The translations under genes and the position numbers were made by a program. Shown one piece after another: positions 40,301-55,100 of a DNA stretch of 64,000 nucleotides. The DNA is from Echinometra lucunter (lineage: Eukaryota; Echinodermata; Echinoidea; Camarodonta; Echinometridae). Under the pieces are notes generated by a model. It saw only the letters and a list, made by a program, of their open reading frames with translations. It had not been told where the DNA came from and ran no database searches. Location of the stretch: NCBI GenBank assembly GCA_029962745.1, contig CM057154.1, positions 32,860,424-32,924,423 on the forward strand, read 5' to 3'. Each line of letters starts with the position of its first letter. Position 1 is the stretch's first letter.

Positions 40301-43300
40301 GCGTCATTGATATTGTCCCAAATTTGGAATTGGGTTTGAACTGGAAGGGACGTTATTGGAATTTTAGTATTGAAGTTTTTATGAGAAAAATTGTGTTATG
40401 ACCTCTCTTGAAATTTTGTGAGCTACATTGTACATTTTGACTATGTTGGTCATGAGGTTTTTTCTTTGGAATTTTCTTTAAAGAAAGTAAAATTTCCAGA
40501 TTGGAGGGGGGGGGAGAGGTATTTTTTCCTTAATAATTCTCTTATCAAGTCATATTTTCTCTTTCTCTGTCCTCTCTCTTTTATTATCTCACTCTTTCAT
40601 AAAGTTTTGATTTATCATACATTATTAAGATCATCTTGATGTGATTTAAAATTGAGCTCCTGTCATACAACATAACACATTTTGATGTGATGGTTGATAT
40701 TACAATACCTCAGAAGCCACATGGTGAAAAGTGAAACCATAGATGATACAAACCTCATGAAGTGACTCATGTCACTCCCCTTTACACAGCTCTATACCAT
40801 ACACGAGTAGCAATGCACAGGTTGAGTTAAGTTCATCTGAGGATAGCGCTTAAAGGGAAGGCAGTGCACAATAAAGAGACCCGTCTTGGACATGCATAGA
40901 AAAATCATTTCAGGAAGAAATATAGAATGTCTTAGTAGTCCACATGGCCACAGTTATGAGTTTATATAGTTGAATGTGTACATATATATTGTAGGATGAA
41001 AAGAAAGGAATTCAAAATGATATCAGGCTTTGAGATAACACATCTCTTAGTTGGTGTTTACATCACCTGTGTGTATTTTGGACAATAAAATATTTCTTGA
41101 TACAGTAGTTCCCCTTTTCAAAATATTTATTTATTAAGGCAGACTATGCAGTATTATAGGTAAAACAGTTCAAGTCCAGATATCATTACACTCATGGTCC
41201 TTTGTTTTGGGGGAATTCCCAAAATAGATAGCTGTAAACATACGTACTTGCACTAGTACATGTATGTTATGCTTGTGATTGCATTTAATACTGCATGAGA
41301 TTGTCTGTAAAAGGGAGATCCTAGAATCGTTATTATCTAGTCTAATACAGGAAATGTAGGAAATTCTGAACAAATTGCTGTCTGAGCACTCTATAAATAG
41401 GGTACGTGTGTTCCCTCTGTCACTGAAAGTTTGTGTTTTTGATTGGAAATCGAAGGTTGTAGGATAAATTTTCAGTGTCAGGGAATTGGCCTACATACAC
41501 CTGTATGACAAGTGAAATTATCTGAAATCTGATTAGTTTAACCCTTGCAATACTATGGAGCCACAACTTCCACAAGCAGTATTTCTGTTAATATTTTCAA
41601 TTTTGATTGATTATTTGTGCATATTTGTGATTTGATAGTTCAAGTACTTTTTCTGTCATGAAAAAAGAAAAATGATTAATTTCAAAGGAGAAGGAGATTA
41701 TTTCTCAAAACCCTATTCATGCCTATCTGTTCCATATGAAAAGTGTTTTTGTAATATCAAAAATTACTTCTGAAAAATGTCTGCTGATCTTTATTCTGTC
41801 ACATACTGATATTAACATTAGGATTTTGTAATCATTCACAATTTTGAGTTTTGAAACTATGCATTATTTAGGGAATCACAGCCAAAATTTTGGGCTGTGT
41901 AGCCCTGCTTGTGTGGCATTGAATGTATGTTATATCTTATCGCACCACCAAGACCGCAATATGAGGATATTGAATTTACTGATGTGATAATTAATTTGAT
42001 TCTATCCCTGGTAAACATTAACATATGTAGCACCTGGATGACTACTGCTCTCTTTCACATGATATTCACATCATCAGTCAATTACAGTGAATATAATTGA
42101 TCTGATACAGAAATAAAATCCTTTATCTGTAGAAACTTTTTTCTTCTAAATGGAGCAATGGAAGCAGTTTTGTTGGACTGTAGTAAATGATTATGTTATT
42201 TTTTTCCAATGCTTTTACATGTAGATCGTCTGATATTGACTTTCTAATTTCACCAGCAAGGGCTCACAATATTTTCAAGACATCCAAATAATGGAATAAG
42301 GGTCTTCACATTTCTGGAAAAGAGATAAAGAAATTTATTGTTTTATTTTATGATTTTTCATTATTTTAATTGGACTAAAAGAAGATTGCATTGCTCTGCT
42401 ATGGAGTTTTCAAACAAAACGTATGATGTTCCCCATCTGAACAGGGTTATCGTAATGAGGGTGGGTGAGACTATTTTACGATGAAGCTTTCTGACTCATC
42501 TAATGCCATCCAATTTCCCCTCGGCCATGTCTCTTTTTTCATCTGACATGAGTTAGCCATCTTTCCCCCATATCACAAGCGTTGTTGCTGCGCAAGTTTC
42601 TCGCAAATTGCCTAGCTGCGTATTACGTTAAAAGCTTGCCGATTTGATAGTGTCTCGATTTGAGCTGCTTGGGAGAGAAAAGAGACTGGGGTAACACTTT
42701 CCTGTAGCAAATTGATGAAATTGGCGCGTGGATGCCGGGATTTACAAGTGGAAATTTAGGTTCCTTGGGTCTTCCTCTAATAATAAACTGCATGATTGGG
42801 TAAAAAGTGCAGACAATTTACGAGAACTTCAGTACTTTATTGCGCATGCAAAAGCAGAGGCTCTACTGTAAAATGAATGGAAAATGATATTAGATTCTAA
42901 TTTTAAAAGATTCTTGACAAGAAGAATGACCTATGGTACTCTCATTGTAAATGAATTATAGTAGTTTGCCCTGTATGCCCACATAAGGACCAATAAAAGG
43001 TGAAAAATTTAATCAATTTTTATTACTCAAAATAGTCAAAAGCACAATTCACAGGAAAAACATGTGTGTTTCTCCCCAGTATAGAATATTACCTTTAATG
43101 GTGATTGTGAATGTGAGTTGACCTTGAACAGGTGCAGTTTCTAAACATATGAATAGTTTTCTCATCATAACCCTGCCAAGTCTTTTGATGATGTTGCATT
43201 TTTGTGGAGTTCATGCCCCACAGATATTAGAATTGAATAGACTGAAATCCCCCTTTTCTTTCTTTGGTTGCCGACCAAATCTTGCCCATGTTGGATTTCA

Positions 43301-46300
43301 TGTCATTTCGTTATATTTCACTTTGGTTTAACTGAACATGACTGGACAAAGACTGATTTGTCCAGTTAACATCAAATGCTGAAAACAACCAGTTGTGACC
43401 ACAATGAAGTTGACATGTCAAAAAAGCCAGCCAGTATTCTGACATGGTTTGATGGCATTTGGTTTTCTGTAGTAAGTATCAATTAAACAATTTTCATATC
43501 GTGTGAAAGCGATTACAGTATAGTTGCGTTCAAAACATTGAGCATGATCAATCACATGTTTTCAATTACCTTGATGTTTAGGGAGGGGATTTGCAATGGG
43601 AACCTTTCTTATACATTTTTTCAGAGAGTATAAGTTCATGCTACAAAACTTTAAAAAGACTGGGGGGGGGGGGAGGGGGGAGAACGTGCACGCGTGAAAA
43701 TTATCCTGAGGAAAATTTATTATTCTAGGTATGAAATTCAGCAGAGATGCTCTTTCAAAAATGTAAATTTTTACCCTGAACAGTGGTTTGACCTACATAG
43801 TAATGTGAACATGGGTGTGAGTTAGTGCTGTTCCTAGGCAACTCATGAAACCCTGAGGAATGTAAACAAAAGGAGAACATTAATGCACGATGATGAGACT
43901 CCAAACGAGACCTTGCGAGTAGAATACCACATACTAATTATTATTTTTCTTCACCAACCGTGGAAGAAATTTCTGGAGGCTGTGTACATGGGCGTCAAAA
44001 GATAATTAACCTCTGTGGGTTAGAAAAAGAAAAAGGTTGGGAAAAAAACGTGACATAACAGTTATGTGGGTTTCCTCAGTGATTAATGGTTGTACATGTA
44101 GGTGGGATTATTATTGTTTTGAAAGAAAACCAACTCTCTTTTCTTTTCATTTCCCTTCTTTTGTGAGTCACCCTCTTCCTTTGTTATTGAAACCTATACA
44201 TGATGACTGGAATTTACACCAAATTTCACGCTTAAATGCCATTGCCATCTTGTACTCATGAATATACTCTGAATGTGTTTTTCGTGTTTTTACTACGTTC
44301 ACTGAAATTCTTACACATTGGATTAAACACTTTTACCAAAAAAATTAATTTAATACATATATTTGAATTCAAAATGATAGGCAGTCAAATCAAACTGTAT
44401 AACTATCAAATTGCAGGCAGGATATATGTGTTTATTTGGAGTAGATTGTGTGTATCTTTCAGGTCATCCCTCTTTTATGCTTTGATTTCATTTCATTTAC
44501 CTACATTCTGGAAAGATAACCTTTTTGGGGGGAGGAGGGGGAGGAGACCTACATTATATTCTGCTAGTTTAGCTAAACAACAGAGAGTGTACGGAAGCCG
44601 CCGAGAGAAACTTTTGTTCCTTCACACATCAATAAAAAACACAATGACAAATCTGAAGCATCTTGTAATTAATTCCTTATTTGTCATGTAGGTACATGTA
44701 CCTTATAATATTTCACATGCCTGAGAAAAAATATAATTGGTCTTGTATATCATGATTATATACATAAGTTAGATTTATATTTGAGTTTTTTTTTTGTATG
44801 CAATGTGAAACAAATCTGAAGCATCTTGTAATTAATGCCTTATTTGTCGTGTAGGTACTTCATGATATTTCACATGCTTGAGAAGAAATATATTTGGTCT
44901 TGTATATCATTCATGATTGTATACATAATGTTAGATTTATGTTTGAGTTTTTGTATACAATGTGTGGAGGCGGAAGGAAACTAATTGAGAGAAGTGTTGA
45001 TAAAAGATATGAGTTATGGATAGGAGAGTGGAAGGATTGCCATTAATCTTCCAAGAGGCACCAGGTAAATGAGGAGTTGGCTGGAAGCCTAACGACAGCG
45101 TCATGCAAAATTATGTGAGCTGTTTTTTTTTATCTGCAGTTAATTAGCTGAAGAAAAATATGCTACCATGTGATGAGTGCCAGAAAGACATTAACCCTCA
45201 ATTACATTCTTGACTGAACACCCTTTTGATTCTGAGCTGATAATATTCTAATTCTTTCTTTTTTTTCAATTCAAGATTCAAAATTCTGAAGATGTAAGAG
45301 AGGAAAAAGAATTATTTCTGAGGGAAACTTTCAACATTTCAGTGGAGTAGATTGATTTATTCCTTTTGTTTTCAGTTTTTACTTCAATTGGTAGGTTTTT
45401 TTTTTTTTATAGAATTCAAGGAACTTGTGGCCCTCAACCTCCATCTGTGTTATATCATTTTCTCAGAGCCACATTGGTGCTAAATGTGAAATGATATAAG
45501 TTACTGCCCTTTTAGTACTCATCAGATATTATAAGTTGAAGCCCAGCTTGTGTGTGGTGTTTATTGAACTGATAAAGTTAGATGGTTTGTCATTAATCTT
45601 TAAGGAGGCCTTGTATGTAATTAGAGTTTGGTGTGAGGCCTAATGAGGCCCCCAAGGAAGATATCTCTCTGTGCGTATGTGTCAAATACGGTGTCAAAGA
45701 AACTGTGATGATACATGCGTGCCATCTCAGGAGACGGATTAAAACTGAATTAGTGAATAGCCAAGAGACATTGATTTGAGAGAGGGCTTTTGCCTTATTG
45801 ATGGTACATTGAGTTTGCAAGGTGTGTTTGAAAGATTTTGAGAAGTTAAGGAGATAGAGGTATGGAAATAAAAGGAAAGAAAGAGGGGGAGGAGAAGGAG
45901 AAAGAAGAAGAGGAAAGAGAGGGGAGATGAGAGAGAAAGGGGGTAAGGAGGGAGAGCTTGAGGAGGAAGGAGTGAGAAAGAGGAGAGAGAAAGAGAGGGG
46001 AGATGAGAGAGAAAGGGGGTAAGGAGGGAGAGCTGGGAGGAGGAAGGAGTGAGAAAGAGGAGAGAGAGTTGGAGGGAGGGAGAAAGAGAAGAGAATCCAG
46101 TGAAGCAAGCAAAAAGAAGATGCTAAAAGGTACAGATGTTTGGTTAAAGCACTGAAACCCATTAGGCTACATGGACACACGTACTTGACAATGTTTTTTC
46201 TGTTTTTTAGAGAATATTGCGTGACTATAACTAATGTGACATTCCTGTAAGGCTGTATGTCATTCTCCCAAACACGTTTAATTCAAGTCATGGAGGTCCC

Positions 46301-49300
46301 CTCCTAAAGTACTCCTCAGGATACAATAATGTGGTCATTTATCACAAGTCAGTGCACAGGAAAGACTGCTTTGAGACAAAACATCCTCTAACAGTCATAG
46401 AAATGACGTTGAACAGATTGTTCCCACAGCTTCAATATTCTTGCTCATGTTGGTTCATTTTTACTGTGTAGCAGTGATGCTCTCTATCAGAAATTTACAT
46501 AATGATATATATGATGATGTATATTGCACATTTGTTCACGTTTCTCTATTTTGATAGAGGAATCTTGTAATGAATATGATAATTATGTGTTGTTTCCACC
46601 GATGTTTGAACAGCTTTTTGAACAGCTGAACAGCTGTTTGCACAGAATACATCATTTTATAGTGAGCCACCCCATTCCCACTTGCAGAAAATCAAATATG
46701 GATGCAGTTCACAGAGCTTTGACCATAAAGTAAATATTCAGATTCAAAAGGGATTTGCTTCATATACCATAAATTTCCTTTTTGAACTGAGAACCTTTTG
46801 TGTATGATTTTGCCTTGGAGTTCTACCTGTTCAATACCAAAATGATGTACATGTTCATGTCTTTACAATGAAATCAAAGAAGCACTTAGATCAAGATATC
46901 AGCTGTGGCAATTTAAAAAAAAAGAAGAAAGTTTTGGTGCAAGAAAGAGAGATCATGTAAGATTAATGTGTCATCACAAACAAGATGTGGATGTATCAAA
47001 TGACTTTTGACCTATATATCAGGTGCATTATTATGGAACAAGTTTTCACAAGGCGAGAGAAAAACATGAACATGCTGTCGCACATGAAATCCGTCTGCAG
47101 CTGGCATTTCAAGCATAAAAAGCCCCCAATGGGCATGGCAACGTGGGAAAGAAAGACGTCCACGTCAGAGGAGTTGGTGTGGGCAGGGAAATACTCTAGT
47201 TACCCAGCATTAAGATCACCATTTCACCTCTTCAGAATGAATTTTTTATGCCATATTAATGCAAATTCAGATGAGTTCAAATATTTATAGTCTTATTTTC
47301 TGCAGGACCTCTGTCAGTAGACAGTTAAGTTGGAGTCAAATGTGCAGTGGTTGTTGATTTCACTTTTTCATTTTTGAAAATGGAACTTTTATTCAGGGAG
47401 TTTATCTAAAGAAGGTGCGTCTGTCCGTTGCCACCTGATACATAATTATACTGCATTGCCATGGTAATGGATAGATATGATGTCATGAGGTGTATCATTT
47501 CTGGTGTGAATTGCCCAGGGCAAAATCATGACACTTCATCATATTTCATGTTCTGGAAAACAGATGGAAGATCTAAATTTGCAAGAAAGTGTTGATTTAA
47601 AAATTCTTTCCAAATTTTCACCTGATAACCAAGAACAAAAGAGAAATGTTTCTTCAAAGGGGAATTTGTTGATAATCACAGCATTTTTTTTTTTTGGACT
47701 TTGTATGCTCTTGTTAAAATGGAAAATGAATAAAACCAAAATTCTCTTGTAAACACACTGACCAATGTTCACTTTGCTTACAATTCAAAAACTTTTATTT
47801 CTTCTTAACACCATCACAGTACCTAATACAAATACAAAAGCATTTATATTCTTTAGAAATTTTTGATAATGCTTGTTGAGTAAGAAATACTGCTTTCAGT
47901 GAGCCTGAAAGTGAAAGAAGAGTAGTTTATACATATACATGTACATGTATGTAATTGGGCCATAGGTGCATGTAAATAGGGCAATTGATTTATTAATGGG
48001 GCATATCCTGTTGGAACATTTCCTTTGTGGGTTATTTGTGATGGCTCAAGGCAGGAAGGCATGAAAAGGATATTTTTGTGTTCAGTGAAGAAAATATTTG
48101 ATCAAAATATGGACATACGCTGATGTACATCTGGAAGTCAGATGCACACATGCTAGAAGAGTGAGGGAGAGAGAGAAAGGGATGAGGAGGGGAAGGGATA
48201 TATATAAGTTTAAAGAAAAAATGGATAGAGTAAATTAGCTGTGAATAAAGAAAATATGATGAAATTTTGTGATTTCATATACAGGGATATGTCTAGGTAT
48301 ATGTCCCTAGATTGATTTTATGTGTAAACAGGGTAGGTCATATGCCCATATTTAGCTCTCTTCTGTAGATGTGAACACAGCAATGCAGATTTAATTGTAT
48401 GATTAAGAGAAAAAACTATGGGTTGATTCTAAGTGTGAATAGGGTATAAAGTTGGCGCTTTTTAGTCCTCATCTTCTGTAGATGTGAACACAGCAATGCA
48501 GATTTAATTGTATGGTTAAGAGAAGATAATATGGGTTGATTCTAAGTGTTAATTGGGTATAAGCACTGCTCTTTTTAGGCTTCATCTTCTGTAGGTGTGA
48601 ACACTGCAAATACAGTTTCAGCAATGGGATAACTTAGAGAAAGTGCTTAAGCTCAATTCAATCTACATTTTGATATGGAATAGACCCCAAACTCATTAAA
48701 AGATGGTGCTCTTATCGTGCTCTTCATAGAATATTTACAGCCCAGCAGTCCATGACATGAATAAAACAGGGTTGGCGGATTTAAATCACGTTGATTTAAA
48801 TCATGATTTAAATCGCGATTTAAATCACCATGATTTTTTTAAAAAAATCATTGATTTAAATCACTTCCATTGAAACATGTAAAAATCATTGACAAATTGT
48901 TTGTTCAAGGCAGTTTTAATTCTTCAAATCAACTGAAAAACTTTGAATTAACTTTATATCAATTGCAAAAACTTTGAATTAACTTTATATCAACAAAAAA
49001 ATCAACAAATCCTTCCTATCTACTTAAAACCATTAAAATCAAGTCAATAAAATCAGCTTATTCCTTAAAAATTAGAGATTTGTGTCGTCAACAGTTACTC
49101 CATTTTTTGTAAATGTCAAGTTTTTCTTCTGATATTTTACATTCTTTGTCAGTTATTAATATTGAAACAAGTTTCTTATTTATTTCTGATCACAATCCAA
49201 GACTTTTCATAGAGCAGTAGTGTAAAAAATATAATATGTAAAAGTCAATGACAAAAGGTTTGTTGGCAGTTTTCCAGTTTTGATCCATCACAGTTATACT

Positions 49301-52147
49301 TCTATCATGTGAAATTTTTAAAAAATCATCTAATCAACAGATTCCACCTGCTTATTTCTTCTTGTTACTTTTATCATACAATTAACATAATGTAGTACAG
49401 TCACAATTTGACTGTTGAAAAAAGCTTTCTCATATACCTTTTAAGTCACTAGCTCATTTTATGTTCAGTGCTATGGAAGTTTTGTATTTGCATGTAGCAA
49501 TGGAAAGAGGATCTATAAAAAACAATTTGCAAAACTCAAAATAAACTTTTAAAACTACATTTAAATCTTAAGATGTAGGTACTTACATGTAAGTTACAAT
49601 CAGTTACAGTTGTAAGTTGTGTCTGATTAAAATACAATACTTCTTTTTGTAATACAGTAATATCAGCAGTTTTGCTGGTTTTATCCTTTAAGTCAAATTT
49701 ACAGTTGTATAGGGTCAAAAGTTTTTTTTCTTTCCTACTTCATGGATCAAACAGATTTTTAGAGAACATGTGAATAAGAATTGTAGATTAATGTAAAAAT
49801 CACAGTAACATAATGTAGTGTGGTCACCCTTTGACTAAGCTGTCTCTTATATTGGTCTCCAACACTGACATTTTTGCATCTCTATCTATAGCAATGTATA
49901 AGCTTTAATACCAATTTGTAAAACTGTCACAAAGCTGTTGAGTACACATTTAGATACAATTTTCACTGAGGAGTGTCTGGAGATTTTCCTCTGGGATTTT
50001 TTTAAATACTGAGTGGAAATTCACAGAGGGGAATATTCTCTACTCGCTGGGAATTCCTTATGGAAATTTCCTTCATAGCCCTACATGTACATGTATGTAT
50101 GATAGAATTAAGTTCATGTACATGATTCCTCAAATTGGTGTTTATTTGCCCATTTTGACTAGATTTAATTACAAATCATTATGGTTAAGAAAAATATTAG
50201 GAGTGAAATGTATGATAACATTAAAATTGATGTCATTGTAGGGTGAGGTCTTTTGGTAATTAAACTTTTTTTCGAATGAACTTTAAAAAAATCAAAAAAA
50301 TCAAAAAAATCCGATTTAAATCAAACAAATCTGATTTAAATCAAAAAAATCGCCAACCCTGGAATAAAATCATAATTTGATTTTGAAGAGAGTAAATGTA
50401 TATTCATGTATAGTTTGTGAACTAGATAGATGCATCACAGCATATATCACATGTAGGGGGTCTTTTAATGGGAATGCTATTGCATTCCAATAGCTTTCTT
50501 TAGATATCTACAGATAAGCTGGAGGAATGATGCCTTCTAATACAACACCTGTGTAGTTCAGATCTTGGAGGGTGTTTCATGTTCGTAAAGTTACGCATGA
50601 CTTTACAAATGACTTGAATATGAAGTGGCAAATAGGATGCCAAAAATTTTTCCTGACGTTTTAACTAAGTGTGACTGCATTTGCCATAATCTCAATTAAA
50701 TTGTGGCAAACAACATACTTTGCAATAAAAATGTTTGTAAACAATAGTAATGTTAATCTTCATCTGCATATTTCACCTTAAGATGCAGTTTATAGTGATT
50801 GACAATCCCAATTGGCTTGCCATATTCAAGTTGTTTATAACTTTACGAACAGCTTTATGAAACACCCCCTGGTGTAGTATTTGGTATAGTTTGATATTTG
50901 ATGATTTTTGAAGGGTTTTACTAGCTGGTCATTGAGAGGGGAGGATGTGAAAGTGTCAAGGAGGAAGAAATTTGATGGGTATTTGGGTCAAGTGCACCTA
51001 GGGCATTCCAAGGGGCTTGCTAACAGACAGCTGCCTTCTTCAAATAATCATTCATAATGTCAGCTCTGCCCTTTCTTGCCCTTCTGTTATTCTCACCCAC
51101 TCTACTCACTTTTTATTCTCAGCAAATTTTTGTTCCATGTAGCTGCCTTTGTCTTTTGCCTCATTTCCCATCTGGTTCAGTCATCAGTCATTGACTGATT
51201 TCTTTTATTTTATTATTTCAATACTATCAAATGATGTTCAAAAGACCTTCTTATTCCTTCCATATGCATGTGGTTTTGGAACTAAATACTGTGGTATAGT
51301 GATCACAGCTCTTGCCTCTCTTACAAGAGATCATAGGTTCGATCCTCACCTAGAGCTTTTCTCCTTGGCCAAGATGTTTTGTTCACATTGTGTCTGTCTT
51401 GACCCGGGTGTATTAGATGAGTACCTGTCATCACTGGGGTAATGATAATTATTGCAACCTCTGCAGGAAGAGCAGTAGTAATGCTGATGTAGAAACTCTG
51501 GTTAAATAAAACTCAGTTTTAGTCATTAATTGATCAATCACTTGCAGAAGATCCCAAGAAACAGGATTTTTGGCTGAACAGTTTTCTAACAGCAACATAT
51601 GATTTCCCCTTTCAAAATATTGAGAGTATAAAGTATCATGTATATGGAAGATTAAGAAAAAAAAATACAGCATGGAAGCTTGCTTCCCGTGCTCTGGAGA
51701 GGATTTTGCCTCCCATTGCCCCAACTTGAAAAAATGATGTGGCAACTTGAAACTGTCTCTGAATGACATTTACGTCATGGGAGGATAGGCAGACATGATC
51801 AGCATGTAGTGACAACAATCCTGTGAAGTTTATTCCTTGACGATTCAATCGATTGGAATGCCTGTTGTCTCACGTAGATGAGTGTGAATGACATTGATGA
51901 AACAATGTGTCACCAGCTGCCTTGTCCTATATGCATGATGATCAGGCAGGATAGTCAGAGCTGATAGTCTCTCATTACAGGCTAGTGAAAGTGAGTGAGA
52001 GTGAGTTAGACTCGGGACTCTTTGAAAGCTGGAAGATGGACAAAAACATAAAATGTGTGCAGAGGAATTATAGCTTATTTGTCTGAAAAGATATCCTCCA
52101 AAAATGTCATGGGGACAACAATAACAATAACAAATTCACATTTATAA

Positions 52148-52179
<32 letters not shown>

Positions 52180-55100
52180 ATTGTATCATGCACTCATATA
52201 TATATAAAGTGTATGTTTAATCTGTAAGGAAAGGAAAAGGTAAAATATTATGTAAAATGGGAATACAACATGTTTTTCACATGTCCTCAAGTCCCCAGTT
52301 CACACTAAGAAAGCTTTTTGAAAAGGAGTCTAGATGTGTGGTATATTTGATTAGTTACCTTATTTTTTGAGTTGTGGCAGTTTTGTCATAGTTCTTTTGG
52401 TGCAGCCCTGAATGGTACAAGCTTGTTTCATATAGGCAGTGAGATGTTTTCTGTCTCTTATTAGTTATCACGATTTATATGGAATCCAAAGGATAATCAT
52501 CATTTTTTTTCATGAATCATGTTAGGTTTTAAACGAGCTGAGTCACAAAATATTCTTGAGACAATTTTAGGTCCAAGTTTAGAAGGAATTTGTTATAGAG
52601 CAATTTCCAACTGTCTGAACATGCAGGCTTAAAGACATTGGTTAACATTGTTATGATTTTAAAAAAATCTTGTTTTGTTACTTGAAAATGGGATAAACAT
52701 AAGGGTTATAGTGTAAAAATACCAGTCTGAAAGTTTCAAAGTATAATATCCACAGGAAGTATTTTTAAATATCAAAAATATGAACCAATGTTTGAAAAAT
52801 ATACGATGGTCGGTTGCACAGAATAGACATAAGGAGTGCGCATGCGCGTATGACTCACCTTACCGTACTGTGTGTATTGGCATATCACGCGGCGGGAGGC
52901 ACATAACGGCATTTTCAAATTCAAGCAAAGTGGTCCTCTTAGTGATTGTCTCGTGAGACGAAGGATAATAAAATCGCCGTTTGCGTCTAACTTACACTTT
53001 TTCATTCCAAATTATGGTTGGTTTCAGGGTTTTTGAGTACAAATACAAGTACTCATACACATGTTTCATCTTAGTTTGAGAATTTTTTAAATCAGCTCCT
53101 CACAAAGTTAGCCAATGCCTTTAACCTGAAGAACCACACAAGGTATTGAGATCAAGTACACAGGCTTGGGGGAGGAAAGAATTAACATGCGACATCTTGA
53201 AGCCTTGTCTAGATGGCTCTTGATCTTTGACAGTCAGGAATCATTAACCAGGTACCTCTTTGCAGAGGTCTTGAAAACTAGGTCTTTGGTTCTGTATCCT
53301 GAACATGATTGTGGATGAGATACACTCTAAATTTCTACAACTTAAATCAGGAACAACTCCAAGATTTAATTAAAAATCTTAATCTAATGGATTTAGAAAT
53401 CCATCTTGTTGATTATAATTTCTTAATCCTTAATCTAGTTTTGGAGTTGTTTCCAATTACAATTGAGTTGGATTAATTTCTAATCTTAGAAATTTAGAGT
53501 GAATGGTTTTTTTCAACAGGGCTGGACAAGAAAAAGGTGGCCAGGACATTGGGTGTTCAAAGTTTTTGTCTGTACCCCCGAACTTAAAAAAAAATTCTCA
53601 TAGGGCTCACTATATAAAGAGTATCATCATCAAATATTTAAAACAAAATTATATAGCACCTATGACAAAATGTTTCAAAGTGCTTTACAAATTAACATTA
53701 CTAACGAACTTAGTATTACTTACATTACTAAAGAACATTACTTAAGAAATTAACACTAACTTACTTAGTAGAATCTAGACCTGAATGAAAAAAAGTTGTT
53801 GTGAAGCCATGCCTTAAGCCTTCTGTTTACTGTTATATGTTATTAGCACAGTTTAAAGGTAAAGTTAATTTTAATAGTTTTGAGTTGTTAGATATTTATT
53901 ATCAAGAAGGCCTTAGTAAAGCATATTTTGACTGTCTGATGTTATAATAGAAATACCCTAATGGTACTAACAAAAAAACACTGGCAGGGAGTCTGCTACC
54001 AGGCTCTCCCTGGGACCCTAATTCCCAGAGCTTCCTGTCCAACTTCTTGCTTCAATTTATAGGCAACAAGAAGTCTCCTCCAGCCTGAGAAAGACATCTG
54101 CATCAGTCCCAAGATCCTCATAAAACATGTATGAACTTGAACACCAAAGTCATCCATAGTTGATGAGTGGTGAAAGCGTTTGCCCTCATGACCAGCTTGA
54201 GCTGCTCTCCCGGGGAATCATACACGGGTCGGAATTAAACCGCAGCAGACTTCAATGCCCTCCTAGTTGATTGTGCTTGAGGCTGTGTGCCACATTTTGT
54301 CTAAGATCTTTGGACTCTATGATTGACAGTTATTGTCTGTGTGAAATAATCCAGACATGATCTCTTAGAGTGTCTCATTTTATACTTTTTTGTAGAGTGA
54401 AATAAAGAATAATCTTTTGATTTTTTTATATATAAAATGAATTTCAATGGAGACTGGAGAGAAGGATTAAGTATAGATTTCTATAAGAGCCCTAATATTA
54501 AGAGCATTGATAAAATGGATGTAAAAGCTATATAGATAGTTCTTTTATTGTTCTTCAAAATCAACTAATTTGCAATGAGAATATTTTTCTAATTTATTTT
54601 CATGTACTTTGAAATGTGTATTTTAAGATGTATGCACTTTCATTCAAATTGATTTTTGATGTCATATACCCATCCCATATACAGCTCTACCATAAAAGAA
54701 ATGACCTGTTACTACCTAAAAATTCATATTTCTTATCCATAGTTTATTTACCATTTAGAACTCTAACGTTTTGAAGGCAGTTTGAAGATTTGATGAATTT
54801 AGAGTTTATTCTAGAGGTAACCTTGCTGCTAAAGATTTATCAACTCTGGGTCAAAGGTGCTTTCACACCTACCCAATCAGGAAAAATACCTGGTATTTTC
54901 CACGTGTGAATCAAAAGTACTCGTAATATCCCTGAAGAAAAATACCCGTAGTTTAGTAGCTACTCTCTCAAATTACACATACTTTCTCCAGGGTCGCAGC
55001 AATATTTGCAATTTGAAAGCAAATTACAAGAACATCTATCCCATCGAACACTAGCGCATGAACTGTAACGCACATGCTCATATCAATGAGAACTTTCCTG

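Noticed and set aside
44236..44691. 151-codon plus-strand frame
   Set aside because: No family features; intronic AT-rich sequence with a G-rich run.
45593..46180. 195-codon Ser/Pro/Leu-rich frame on the minus strand
   Set aside because: Low-complexity translation of a purine-rich tract with a 77-bp duplication.
51292..51350. Possible functional tRNA gene
   Set aside because: Box A and B are present but the spacing and stems do not give a convincing cloverleaf, and a SINE body follows.
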